Made by a program: the position numbers and the translations under genes. From the NCBI RefSeq assembly GCF_914767665.1, contig NC_059503.1, forward strand, positions 39,742,001-39,806,000: DNA of 64,000 nucleotides, written 5' to 3'. This DNA is from Harmonia axyridis. Lineage: Eukaryota > Arthropoda > Insecta > Coleoptera > Coccinellidae. How positions within the stretch are numbered: the first letter of the stretch is position 1; every line of letters starts with the position of its first letter. Of this stretch, positions 24,701 to 33,975 are shown piece after piece. The notes below the pieces were generated by a model. That model saw only the letters and a program-made list of their open reading frames with translations, was not told the DNA's origin and ran no database searches.

Positions 24701-27700
24701 GAAGGACAGGTCCAAGGATCACGTGTAAGAGGACCAGAAGTTCGACGAGAACCAGGGGGACCACAAGGACCGGACACGACCGAGCTCTGCCCTTCTGATA
24801 TTTTAAATATCTGGGATTGAATGAATGTTCCTCTTAGCGAGGAGTGAGAAGCCGACGGCGAGGAGAAATCCTACGCGTATAGGCAAAAGTCGGGATAATA
24901 ATAATATATATTTATCCTTTAGACCATTATTACATCATATACACAATATCAATTATATATACAACACTAACAACTATAGGTATAGGATATGTCAAATACA
25001 AAAAATAACCTAAATTATGCTAATTTATCTTCCGCAAATATTCATCAACACTATAAATACACTTAGACAACAACAATTCAGAGAGTGAGGTCTTGAATAT
25101 TTTCTCATCATTCAAATTTTTCAGTGAAGCTGGCAAAGCATTGAACAATTTGATCCCCATGTATTTGGGACTTTTTTCAAAGGCGGAAATGGAGTGCTGA
25201 AGTATCACAAAATCATTAGAAGACCTCGTGTCATATTTATGACAAAAATTATTCCTATTAAATGAACTCAATTTTTTTCTAACATAAATCAAAATCTCCA
25301 ATATATACAAACTTGCCAATGGTAACACTTTGAATTTCTTGAACAAAGATCTACATGATGTACGACTTGATACACCTGCCACATACCTTAGCGCTTTCTT
25401 CTGAAGTCTAAAGACTCTTCTCCAATGTACAGAAGCCCCCCAGAACAAAATACCATAACAATATTCTCGATTTGAAGTGTGCATTATAATATGAAAGGCA
25501 TATATCCCCATCAGTGAGTTGTTTCAATCTGAACAGGGCATAACAAATCCCTGAAAGCAATCTACACAATTCATCCAAATGCTGTTGCCACGATAGGTTC
25601 GCATCAATAATGACACCCAAAAATTTTGCCGAATGGACCTGTTGAATCGATCTTTTTTTGACTCTTATCAGTGAACTTTTATTAATATATTCAGCTGTGT
25701 TTTTAAGTGTGAAGCTTATAAAGGCAGTCTTATCGGTATTCAGAAATAGACGATTGCTATCGAACCATTCAGACAAACCATGTAAGCGCAATTTTGCCCT
25801 TTCTACAGCTCCATTCGTGGTTCGGTCAGAACATAGCAATTGTAATATTGTGATCTGCAAACATTGTCAAATCGAGAGGACAATCCATGATGTCAGGCAA
25901 GTCATTCACAAATAGTAGAAATAATAGCGGTCCCAAAACTGAACCCTGGGGTACACCGCACTCTACATCCAGGAACGAAGATCTTATACCGTCAATTTCT
26001 ACCATCTGAACTCTATTTTTTTAAATAAGATTCAATTAGTTGATTTACGATACCTCTAAATCCCAAACACTTCATTTTATAGAGAAGTAAATCATGGGGT
26101 ACCAAATCAAATGTCCTACTGAGATCCATCATGACAGCAAGGCACTTGTTCCCATCATTCATACTTCCATAAAGTCTTTCAATAAAATTCATAATTGCCG
26201 GTTGTGTTGACCGTCCCTTCCTAAATCCATGTTGACAGTTGGACATTATAGTGTGTTTTTGAAGGAACGACAACATTCTGCTGAATATAAGACGCTCATA
26301 AACTTTTCATATTGTCGACAGCAAGGATATTGGTCGGTAATTTTGCGCTAACTTCTTATCACCCTTTTTATGTACCATTCTGATTTTCGCAATTTTGAGA
26401 ATATTCGGATGAACTCCATCAGATAAAGATCTATTTATCAAAATAGTTAATATTGGGACAATATATGGATAAATATTCTTCAAAATATTCCCTGTTATTT
26501 GATCAATACCTGACGAATTCGATTTCTTTAAGTCATGTATAATATTAAAAACCTCTGACTCTGTAGCTGGAAAAATAAACACCGAAGAATAAATATCTGA
26601 TGAAAAATAATACTCTTAACTTCTGGACTCGAAATACTCATGGGAAATCATGAATCAAATAATGAAATCCTGGAGTTGTCCTAGGGCTTTCTTATGAAAT
26701 TATGAAAAATATTAGAGAAGTATTTGATACAAAAATAGTTGTTACTTCTAGCAGACCACCTGATCTATAAATTTCAGAGGCCGAATATTTAGAAATTAAA
26801 TCATTGGAATTGTAACCTATGTTCCCAATATCATATTATGATTAACGAGGAATTAAACTGGAACTCACACACTGAGCAGTTGGTATTGACGAGGAATTAA
26901 ACTGGAACTCACACACTGAGCAGTTAATTAGGAAGCTTTCAGGTTTGGTTAGCGCAGCAAAGCATGCCAGTCCGTATATGTCACAAAACTGCTAACTCAT
27001 ATTTTACAATGCATGTGTAGAAGAACTTAAGCAGACTACAAAGACTCCAAAATAGGGCAATTAAGAACATTCATAATCTTCCATATGAGACCAGTATCAG
27101 CTACTTGTATGAAAAGTTTCCTGTGCTCCCGATCTCTAAGGTGGTGAAACAGGAGCAATGTAAATTGATTTATAAGATTGATGCGGGTCTGTTAAAATCT
27201 AAAGTAAATTTGAAGAAGCAATCTGAAAAACACAAGTATGGTACAAGACATGCCAATAATCTCTACAGTGACTTCATATTCAAAACGACGAGAGGGTCAA
27301 GACTTCCAATACACTCGGCAATAAACTGATATAATGGGTTACCCATCCACTCAAAAAAAGAAGAAACATTTATTAATTTTAGAAAAGAGTTGAAAAAATA
27401 TTTTATGAGATTTCAAATAGATTAAGAAATTAGTTGTTACTCTGTGATAACAAACTATGTTTGGTTTACAGTTTTATATTCTAATAAATAATAAATAAAT
27501 ATTATGAAACAGGGTATTTCATAATATATGCGCAGGACTTCAGGGTGTGATAGCTCTTGCAAAAATAGGAAAAAAGTTACGCTTAACTTACCCTCTAAAA
27601 TGCACCATTTTCGAGATATCGGGTGTTGAAATTGGAAAAAAAATCACTTTTTGCAAATATCTCCGGAACCCTTTATTGCAGAAATTATAGAGGGTAAGTT

Positions 27701-28883
27701 AATAGGAGCTTTTTTCCATATTTATGGACGACCTATCATTCCTGTGCATATATTTATGCCTTGTATGATTCGTACAATTTATCTGACGCTCAATATATAA
27801 TATATGTATATTGATCACTTATCTTGACGACAAACAGTGAAAGATCCACAATGTTGTCTTAGGTTGTCATGAAACAACAAGTTAGCTTGTTTCAAGAAAT
27901 CGCAAGGTTTTCAAATACATATTACCTATATAACTCGATTTCCTTTAATATCCAATGCAATTCTAATTCAATAAATAAGGAAGTTTTCGTTCCAGGAAGG
28001 AAGAAACAAGATGTTCTCATTAGGCCAATTCATCCAAAAACGCTACAAGAAAGAACTTCTTAATAGCGGAATATCGAATGAAAGCGTCAGTGCCAGATCT
28101 GTTCAATTCAACTCTCATATTGAATCAGCTCAAATGGTACTCTATGGACTACGCGCATCACTTCCAGACTCTCTCCAAATAGAACCTATTCCAATACTGA
28201 CTGAGGTTCCCTCGTCCGACAGTATCATGATGTTGGATTCCTGTCCAGCCTATGATAAAGAAGTAAAAAAGTGTATGCTCGAAGACGAAGCATTCAATCA
28301 TATTGACGAGGAAGAAAAGGAGCTTTACAATCTAATCCAAGAAAATACAAAATGCAACTGCAACTCCTTCACCGATATCAATAAATGCACAGATCCTTTG
28401 ATTTGCGAAGATTCGGAAGGCTTAGGCTTGCCCTCTTGGTGCAACGAGACCTGTTATAATCACATCATGAAACTGCTGAATCTGCATTGGAAACTGGAAG
28501 TTTCCACTCCCAAACTCTTGAACCTAAAGCTGCAACCATTCGTGAACGAAATGTTGGGCAAAATAAATAGATACGTGCAAGGCAACGAGACGAAATTCCA
28601 ACTTTACCTTTTTTCATCCATGTTGTACACCATACCGTGTTTCATGAAAAGTATAGGCGTTGAGAACGTAGTACCTCACGTTCCGAACTTTGGTGCTGCC
28701 ATCTTTGTGGAGCTGAGGAAGGTTGGTATCGAATACATTATCAATTTATTCTACCGGGAGGATGAAGATGGCGAAATGCAGAAATTGTCAATCAAAGATT
28801 GCAGTGAAGATTGTGAATATAGCCGACTTCTCCAGATAATTCCACCTCTGTTAAAAAAGAGGCGTTTATCTTGTGGGAATTAA
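15702..28883 (+). CDS. histidine acid phosphatase homologue 1, probable pseudoenzyme
   Basis: Three coding exons, 15702-15788, 19879-19974 and 27996-28883, join in phase 0 at GT-AG borders to give 356 aa. Residues 1-20 form a signal peptide, so the product is probably secreted. The fold matches the prostatic/venom acid phosphatase branch: GVLTEEGRNKMFSLGQFIQK (around 60), a CPAYDKEVKK block, and a C-terminal KDCSEDCEY cysteine pair. The family's catalytic RHGxRxP is FREGNRTP here: the nucleophilic His is Glu. The second catalytic Arg box reads RSVQFNSHIESA (Arg lost) and the distal His-Asp is Ser-Ser in LYLFSSMLY. The frame is open and splice sites are clean, so I infer a maintained, non-catalytic protein rather than a dead gene. 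Its 356 aa is slightly short of the usual 380-400. A paralogue lies at 41219-45407. Confidence 0.85.
16217..16588 (-). pseudogene. LINE reverse-transcriptase 3' fragment in intron 1
   Basis: A 123-codon frame with weak but ordered similarity to the region after the RT palm of insect LINEs: LDWRIYVDNYVVGRLKSI, an ALGVL segment, AESIFRDQRLAISYIFG (like the usual IFxLQKRAIR block) and a cysteine after it. It is a short fragment inside the intron of the acid phosphatase homologue. Identification rests on motif order only. Confidence 0.5.
17185..17872. repeat. long fold-back element in intron 1
   Basis: Near-perfect inverted arms of roughly 280 bp (about 17185-17470 and 17580-17872) around a spacer of about 110 bp. 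The outer ends read ACAGGGTGGCCATTTGAAAA and its complement TTTTCAAATGGCCACCCTGT. Arm features include ATTTCTGTTTCGAGGGGGAC and AGCGCTTCAACCC in the left arm with matching complements on the right. No coding capacity. Confidence 0.9.
18535..19135 (+). pseudogene. Tc1-like transposase relic, copy 3
   Basis: Decayed Tc1-like transposase: MTGVQRRQFYCCQLGDNVSD then FEKCRIVAYRD (about 18568-18660), DSIAHVVHGRIN (about 18716-18750), and RLNWRR with a VFNGDSRL segment (about 18980-19055), where the second corresponds to the catalytic FSDESRF block. Multiple stops. More diverged from the other two Tc1 copies than they are from each other. Confidence 0.65.
19148..19480 (+). mobile_element. mariner 5'-end fragment with internal duplication
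   Basis: Starts TTAGGCCAATTGAAAAGTCC, like a mariner terminal repeat, continues through an untranslated leader and reaches an ATG followed by Asp-Glu-Glu-Glu and a stop (ATGGATGAAGAAGAGTAG), resembling the N-terminus of some mariner transposases. The segment 19314-19392 is repeated at 19393-19471 with only one or two changes (79-bp period). Confidence 0.5.
19879..19974 (+). CDS. acid phosphatase homologue 1, exon 2
   Basis: Thirty-two codons in phase 0, acceptor AATTTCAG and donor GTAATA. It encodes the altered catalytic loop FREGNRTP and the segment to GVLTE. Confidence 0.85.
20780..20805 (+). other. perfect hairpin in the leader of the Dong-like element
   Basis: TAGGTGAATC and GATTCACCTA form a perfect 10-bp stem with a 6-nt loop. 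The flanking GCGGTAGG (20775-20782, overlapping the stem base) could instead pair with CCCACCGC at about 20830-20837, suggesting alternative or multi-helix structure at the RNA 5' end. Confidence 0.6.
21008..24820 (+). pseudogene. Dong/R4-like pol polyprotein (broken)
   Basis: One ancestral ORF now in pieces. Frame 21008-22252 holds the N-terminal region and an ENKIHSIRQDIGRLTQ coiled segment. A frameshift near 22249 leads to the RT region (NTHNWKSPGPD), where an in-frame TGA at 22522-22524 falls just after GPD. The RT continues at 22540-23430: KYRPITCLPTIYKIITS, DYKKAFDSIPH, GIFQGDSLSPLWF, and the active-site LYMDDLKL. A second shift near 23415 leads to FKYLGMKQ and the thumb/C-terminus (23433-24581), with the zinc-knuckle C-x3-C-x7-H-x4-C (CRYGCPTNETIQHITGGC, about 24119-24172) and the endonuclease PD...D motif in RPDILLVDKHQKAAILIDVA. 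A third shift near 24530 moves the end into 24521-24820. Few lesions suggest a fairly recent copy. Confidence 0.9.
24895..26620 (-). pseudogene. non-LTR retrotransposon (5'-truncated, minus strand)
   Basis: Read on the minus strand: SEVFNIIHDLKKSNSSGIDQ and MVHKKGDKKLAQNYRPISLL (about 26560-26310), QHGFRKGRSTQPAIMNFIE (about 26240-26180), FDLVPHDLLLYKM (about 26115-26075), then LFLNTDKTAFISF and SAKFLGVIIDANLSWQQHLD (about 25750-25580), and a terminal FRLQKKALRYVAGVSSRTSC segment (about 25420-25360). These are RT fingers to thumb and the connection region. The YADD region (about 25860-25940) and other joins carry frameshifts. The 3' end reads GGTCTAAAGGATAAATA followed by ATT repeats, abutting the Dong-like element. 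The endonuclease domain is missing. Confidence 0.85.
26800..27505 (+). pseudogene. LINE 3'-terminal fragment
   Basis: The plus strand carries ELNWNSHTEQL (about 26850-26885), a KLSGLVSAAKHAS-like segment, and an open frame at 27105-27329 with MYEKFPVLPISKVVKQEQCK and KHKYGTRHANNLY, the common C-terminal region of insect LINE polymerases. It ends in an AATAAATAATAAATAAATA tail at about 27481. A 44-bp piece containing the ELNWNSH segment is duplicated in tandem (26845-26888 and 26889-26932). Confidence 0.7.
27522..27795. repeat. probable dispersed repeat in intron 2
   Basis: Starts ACAGGGTATTTCATAATAT and contains ACTTACCCTCTAAAATGCAC near the middle with an inverted near-match TATAGAGGGTAAGTTAATAG at about 27687. 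Non-coding and unclassified. Confidence 0.4.
27996..28883 (+). CDS. acid phosphatase homologue 1, exon 3
   Basis: Begins after TTCCAG with the codons for EGRNK, in frame with the long open frame that starts at Met 28011, and ends with TAA. It holds most of the fold, including the substituted sites RSVQFNSHIESA and LYLFSSMLY and the C-terminal cysteine motif. Confidence 0.9.
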   Translation, partial: EGRNKMFSLGQFIQKRYKKELLNSGISNESVSARSVQFNSHIESAQMVLYGLRASLPDSLQIEPIPILTEVPSSDSIMMLDSCPAYDKEVKKCMLEDEAFNHIDEEEKELYNLIQENTKCNCNSFTDINKCTDPLICEDSEGLGLPSWCNETCYNHIMKLLNLHWKLEVSTPKLLNLKLQPFVNEMLGKINRYVQGNETKFQLYLFSSMLYTIPCFMKSIGVENVVPHVPNFGAAIFVELRKVGIEYIINLFYREDEDGEMQKLSIKDCSEDCEYSRLLQIIPPLLKKRRLSCGN

Positions 28884-28920
28884 TAATGGTTTTTTTTATG
28901 GAATTTACTTTCATGAAATG

Positions 28921-28926
28921 ATTAAA
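28921..28926 (+). terminator. candidate polyadenylation signal of acid phosphatase 1
   Basis: ATTAAA 38 bp after the stop codon. No transcript evidence is available to confirm it. Confidence 0.4.
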
Positions 28927-30112
28927 CGAAAATTATTTCACTGATTTCATTTTTTGAACTATCCTCTCATTCATTATTTGAATTCTGAAGTGCTACAGTC
29001 ATCGACTTATTTTCTTTCGTGCAAACTGTTGTTAAAATTACATGACCTTTTGTATTGAAAAGTTTGTCTGTGAGTTGATAAATCACCCTGTATAGAGTGC
29101 TAAAAACAACTTTCTTGAAATTTCAAATGGCCATTGTGGAGAAACTTTTTTGATTATATAAATCCAGTCGAGTATTCATCGATTGTTCATACAAATGATT
29201 CCTGCACGCACATGAAGATATACAAGGTGAGTTCAAAGGTATCAAGTTCTTAATTAATTGCTAAAAAATCGTGCGGTGGAGTTTTAGTAATTTTCAGATA
29301 TTTCATGGGATATCAATTTCGATTGAGATTGATGATATTAGCATCTCCTGACATATCTTTTATGTATGTGTGGCCATAAAAAGCAATTAGACATAATGTC
29401 TGTATCTAGCGGATTTGTCGTCAAAATATTTAATATAAATGTACCTGCATGAGTGTAACAATGGTCTTTCGTGTTACTTGTGCATACAGCTTACTCATTT
29501 ATAAGGTTCTCAGAAAGATGAAATCGAGAATATCTTTCTCTTACCCTAATTAGTCTATAGGTATCATGATACCATTGCACATGCATACAACTTAGAGAAT
29601 AAGAAAAGGAAGAAGAAATTCACGGTGTGCAATATGATTTTATGTTTGTAACCCATGTATAAAACTGGGAAAAGGGGAGTTCAGGGAAGTAAGTTACAAG
29701 TGATGACCAATTGAGTTTGTAGAATGTTCAAGGATGTTTCCAAATGCTGTACCACAATAAAGTTCTCGTTCATTAGTGTTTTAATTATCCCCACGATAGC
29801 CCAAATATGTATTTCTTATCAAACTGCATAATTATCTAGAATCCTGAAATTCCGGATTAGTCGATTACCAACTCGATCGTTCAGGGTGAAAGTTCACTCG
29901 GCAGATAGGTAAATGAAATATGTATAAAGGGTGAATCAGAAAATGTTGTCCTTTACCGATGGTTTCCTCGAAGTAATTACGTTTGATTCCAATTTTATTG
30001 AAACATTTCCACAAATATGTTATTTTTTTAGATTCCTTCACCTTCACTCGAGTCGTTCTACTATCGTGTCGTGTTATTCAGGTTTCTGCAATAGTGGGTT
30101 TCGCTTTCATAT
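28927..30112. other. intergenic, no recognised gene
   Basis: A short repeat at about 29030-29095 resembles the one at about 8015-8090. Nothing else was recognised. Confidence 0.4.
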
Positions 30113-30248
30113 GTATCGGGTTTTTCACCATAATTTGACCCCCCCTTTAACTTTTTTACTAAGAGAGGTACAAAAAAATGTTTTTCACAAAAGTTTCACG
30201 AAATCAACTAGTGTTTTTTAAAATGATTTCACAAAACGAAATATATAC

Positions 30249-30363
30249 GGCTCAAAGCTGGTTTTCCTCATCTGCAGAATAGACCAAGTTTGAAAGAATG
30301 AATAAATAGAATAGACCAAGGCCAAGCAAACAGGGAACTCCCTAGCTAAAAGAAGAAGAAGAA
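30249..30363 (+). mobile_element. short retroposed insertion with perfect target duplication
   Basis: Flanked by exact 11-bp direct repeats GAAATATATAC (30238-30248 and 30364-30374), which occur once in the other fold-back copies. The insert ends in a GAA-repeat tail (AAAAGAAGAAGAAGAA). This is the pattern of target-primed insertion by a LINE or SINE. It is too short to name. Confidence 0.8.
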
Positions 30364-30821
30364 GAAATATATACAGGGTGGGCATAATATTGATTGCAAC
30401 TTCATTTTTTCAAATGGAACACCCTGTATATTTTTCTATATTTGACTATATATTTTTCCCCTGATTTCGAATATATAACATATGTTTGGTCTATCCCTCT
30501 TATTCTGAGTATCACAGAGTTTCAAAGTTTAAGAACCACCTGGCATGTTCAGTAATCAGTTTTCAAGTGGTAGGCTGCGATAACTCAAAATGCCCTTTTT
30601 TGAGTTATCTCGTTGGCAACGATATACGTTTCTCACTATAAATTGGAATTGGAGGATGCAACTCCATATATTCGCTTCTTGTAGCTTTCTTATTTATCTT
30701 ATTATCACATAAAGTGAAAATATTTCAAATTTTTCCGCTTCTGTGTAATGCATATTCGATGAATAGTTTGATTCAATGACAAACGTACTTCATATATCGT
30801 TACCAACGAGATAACTCAAAA

Positions 30822-31212
30822 TAGTATATTGTGCAACAAGTGCGGAAAGTCCAACTTTCTTCACGGGCGTGGAAGTTTGTAGCACGAGCCTGAAAGGCGA
30901 GTGCCGCAAACACACGAGCGAGAAAAGCACTTTCTCCATATGTTGCACACTATATTTTTCCTACAACTGCACAAGTTTCAATAATTCAAGTTATCGACTT
31001 GATTCAAATCAAAATGGCTTTCGTTGACAGTATGTGTCAATTTATTGCGTTTCCAAAGAAACGACTCAAAAGCCCAATTTGATTGGTCTACCAAGCGAGG
31101 TGTCGGCAAAGTGTCGTATGAAATAATTTTTCCCACAGTGTGAGCAATACATAGTTTTGAAGTTGAGTATTCTATGAAGAATACGCTACTTTACATAGCA
31201 GTTGTAGGAAAA
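30822..31212 (+). repeat. two-module palindromic element, copy A
   Basis: Inserted between the fold-back arms. Module 1 (30822-30955) has ends TATATTGTGCAACAAGTG and CATATGTTGCACACTATA; module 2 (about 30956-31212) has ends TTTTCCTACAACTGC and GCAGTTGTAGGAAAA. It matches 57403-57793 in opposite orientation at about 85-90 percent by eye. No coding capacity. Confidence 0.8.
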
Positions 31213-31575
31213 AGAGATTTTTGAATTATCACAGTCTTCCACTTGAAAACTGATTACTAAGCTTGCCAGGTGGTTCTGAAACTTGAAAACTCTGTGGTAC
31301 TCAGAATAAGAGAGATAGACCAACCATATCTATATATTCGAAATCAGGGGAAAAGAGCTAGTCAAATATAGAAAAATATACAGGGTGTTCCATTTGAAAA
31401 AATTAAGTTGCAATCAATATGTTGCCCACTCTGTATGTATTTCGTTTTGTGAAATCATTTTAAAAAACTCTAGTCGATTTCATGAAACTTTTGTAATAAA
31501 CATTTTTCTGTATCTCTTTCAATTACCAAATTGAAGGGGGGGGGGGGGTCAAATTATGGTGAAAAACCCGGTACC

Positions 31576-31949
31576 TGCCGAACAGAAATCTTAAAATTTC
31601 CGTATTAAAGCACGTTCGTTGTACTTTCATTTATGCATTTCGGGAATTTATTTAATTATATGTTCCCAAAACAAACAAGTCAACAAATGGTGATTTTCTT
31701 AAAGGATCCTTTGTACATTTTCAATTGATTCCAATGCATGAATATCGCTATCATGATGCAAAATATTAAAGATATTTTTCAACAGTACAGATATTATTCA
31801 GAAATCGAGGAAATAATAGTTTCGTTAAAGTGCTCAACCAACTTCAAGAAGCAAAATTCACTAGAATTTGAACAGAAAGTTTTTCAACTGAAAGATTTGT
31901 CTAGTCAATATTCAAAAATGTAAGTTCCTATCTCATATCATAGCTTGGG
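31576..31949. other. intergenic, no recognised gene
   Basis: A 61-codon frame at 31738-31923 has no recognisable similarity and is probably chance or TE-derived. Confidence 0.35.
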
Positions 31950-32260
31950 GTAACGGTACATTTGTTGGTAAGATTTTTGTGGCCCAAAAAAGATCACTGA
32001 GAACCATGCTTGGTTTCACTGCGAGAACATTTTGTCGCGGACATTTTAACAGTCAGGGAATACTTACTAGTGCCAGAACTTATATTCCCGAATGTTCGCT
32101 ATTATTTAAGAACAACTGTGATCTGTTTCACTTTCCCAGGTGTTTCACTTACCCAGAGAAATGTGGAATATATGTGCTGGAAACCGTTTGATAAGCTCCC
32201 GAGAAGTTATCAAAAACTCAAAGGAAACCTGTTCAAAACTTGAATAAAAAAATATTGATG
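31950..32260 (+). pseudogene. LINE C-terminal fragment
   Basis: An open frame with AQKRSLRTMLGFTARTFCRG and an ECSLLFKNN segment, then FDKLPRSYQKLKGNLFKT in another frame and an A-rich tail. This is the order seen at the C-terminus of insect LINE polymerases. Confidence 0.65.
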
Positions 32261-32701
32261 AACATGGAACCATACAGTGTCGAGGAGTCTGAAATTCCGT
32301 TTTTCAAACCTAAAAGTTTCAGTTTTGAATAGGTTCTTTGTTTATATTGACGTATTTTTGTATGTTTTGATTATGAAAATGAAGTGTTGATCTCCAATGA
32401 AGAATTTCAATGCAGAGAATTCAATACCTGAAATTTTTGCAGAAGTATCCTCATTCCCTCTCTGCATCCAGCAGAGATTAAAAATGACATCACAACTGAA
32501 CATTTTATCTGAATAATGAACATTATAACTAACAGACGTTGAAAAAAACCGAAACAAAATTTCCAGGTATTATGAGGATATTGACAGCTATTGTTGGAAC
32601 TTCATTCTACACTATTCCCTTTGAAAATACTCGGTCGGAATTTCACCACTAATCGTTTGAATAAAAATTATGATGATTCACAATTAGCATTAGATCAAGA
32701 A

Positions 32702-32801
32702 ACAGTTGTTTGAAAGTTCCTGCAGTTGTTTGAAAGTTCCTACAGTTGTTTAAAAGTTCCTATAGTTGTTTGAAAGTTCCTACAGTTGTTTGAAAGTTCC
32801 T
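32702..32801. repeat. 20-bp tandem repeat, five copies
   Basis: Five units of CAGTTGTTTGAAAGTTCCTA with at most two changes per unit. Confidence 0.95.
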
Positions 32802-33149
32802 ACCTTAATGTTTCCAGTTGTGATTTTCGATGTTGAAGATGGTGCTTCAGAAGTTATGCCTATCAAGGATGAAGGGTTGAAAGGATAAGAATATAACTTC
32901 CTATCCAATTCAGAAGATAATGAAATTATCCGTAGAAGAATTCACTCACAATGTCTTTATACTTGGTCTATTTAAAATGGTGATATAGAACACTAATGCT
33001 TTCGGATGAAAGAATATTTTTTTTTATATGAATTGAAAATATTTTTATTATTTGAAGATGATAATCAGCGCAAGAAAAACTTAATATTGTCACTACAGCC
33101 AGACGAACAAATGAATGAATGTCTGATTTGTAAATTTTACGCCGTCTAG

Positions 33150-33970
33150 GATTGTTGTGTTGCCGATAGATTGCAGCAGGTCATTCAGTTTTTGCAAGCA
33201 AACTAACGTTCCGCCCGACCTGAAGAACTGCTTCAGTTATTATAATCCAGTAATGGTGAGCGATCCGAATGCATTCGTTCTATTTCATCGTAAGAATATA
33301 TAACTTGATGGGTCGTCTAACAATCCCAGAAAAATTTGTGACTTCAGCAACGCGAGTGATGAAGTCAGAAACTCGTGAAACAGATGATATTTTGCCCAAG
33401 GACAACTCGATGGAAGGAAGGTTAACGTCTTGAATGACTACAACTGTACCTACGTTGATAGGACTAGATGGTTGTAGCCACTTGTGTAGCTGTTGTAAGG
33501 TGTGCAAGTATTCCTGATGCCAACGCTTCCAGAAGTCTTGTTGGATTCGCTGAATGTGTTGCCAACGAGAAAGACGATTAAAAGCTGTAATTCTGTAAAT
33601 ATAACATCGACAACAAGAGTAGTAAGAGGGCGAAAGTTTAAGAAGTGTCTGGGAATAATAGCCTCCAAATCAGATGGATCAGAGGATTGAAATTTGAAAA
33701 TAGCTCCAACCTGGGTAGAAACGATAAGAAACTCCTCATAAATGAGTATTTGCTTACCGATTACCCGAAGCAGATAATGTTTCGCAGCTTTTACGGCTGC
33801 TTTCCAGATGCCACCGAAGTGCGGACTAGCAGGCGGGATGAAACGCCAATCGGTCCCGGAAGCAGAGGCAACATCAGACAGGGACTGTTGATGTTGAGAG
33901 CCGACAATAAACATCTTAAATCTCGAAGATAATTGTTAGTTCCGAAAAAATAAGGGCCATCATCTGAAAA
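33150..33970 (-). pseudogene. BEL/Pao retrotransposon, integrase and C-terminal part
   Basis: On the minus strand, frame 33914-33450 reads DWRFIPPASPHFGGIWKAAV followed by KAAKHYLLRVIG, a conserved BEL/Pao integrase signature, and frame 33507-33280 reads LHKWLQPSSPINVGTVVVIQ followed by the C-terminal SH3-like stretch. Frame breaks separate them. The upstream part of the same element resumes at 35100, split by a LINE insertion. Confidence 0.8.
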
Positions 33971-33975
33971 TATTA

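Larger units (their letters stand above)
20770..24894 (+). mobile_element. Dong/R4-type non-LTR retrotransposon in TAA repeats
   Basis: A nearly full-length element inserted in a TAA microsatellite: repeats lie at 20735-20769 on the left and ATAATAATAATA follows from 24895. TAA-repeat targeting is known for Dong, an R4-clade element with a C-terminal restriction-like endonuclease. A GC-rich structured leader occupies 20770-21007. The one original ORF is now interrupted, so this copy is not autonomous. It sits within intron 2 of acid phosphatase homologue 1, abutting the 3' tail of a minus-strand LINE. Confidence 0.85.
30114..31575. repeat. fold-back element, family A copy 3, with nested insertions
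   Basis: Left end TATCGGGTTTTTCACCATAA at about 30116 and right end ATGGTGAAAAACCCGGTAC at 31575. The arms match those of the copy at 5976-6857. Two insertions interrupt it: a 115-bp element at 30249-30363 and a two-module palindromic element at 30822-31212. Confidence 0.85.

Noticed and set aside
28011..28013. Met at 28011 as a gene start
   Set aside because: It is internal to exon 3; in-frame codons upstream (EGRNK) complete the conserved LTEEGR segment across the intron.
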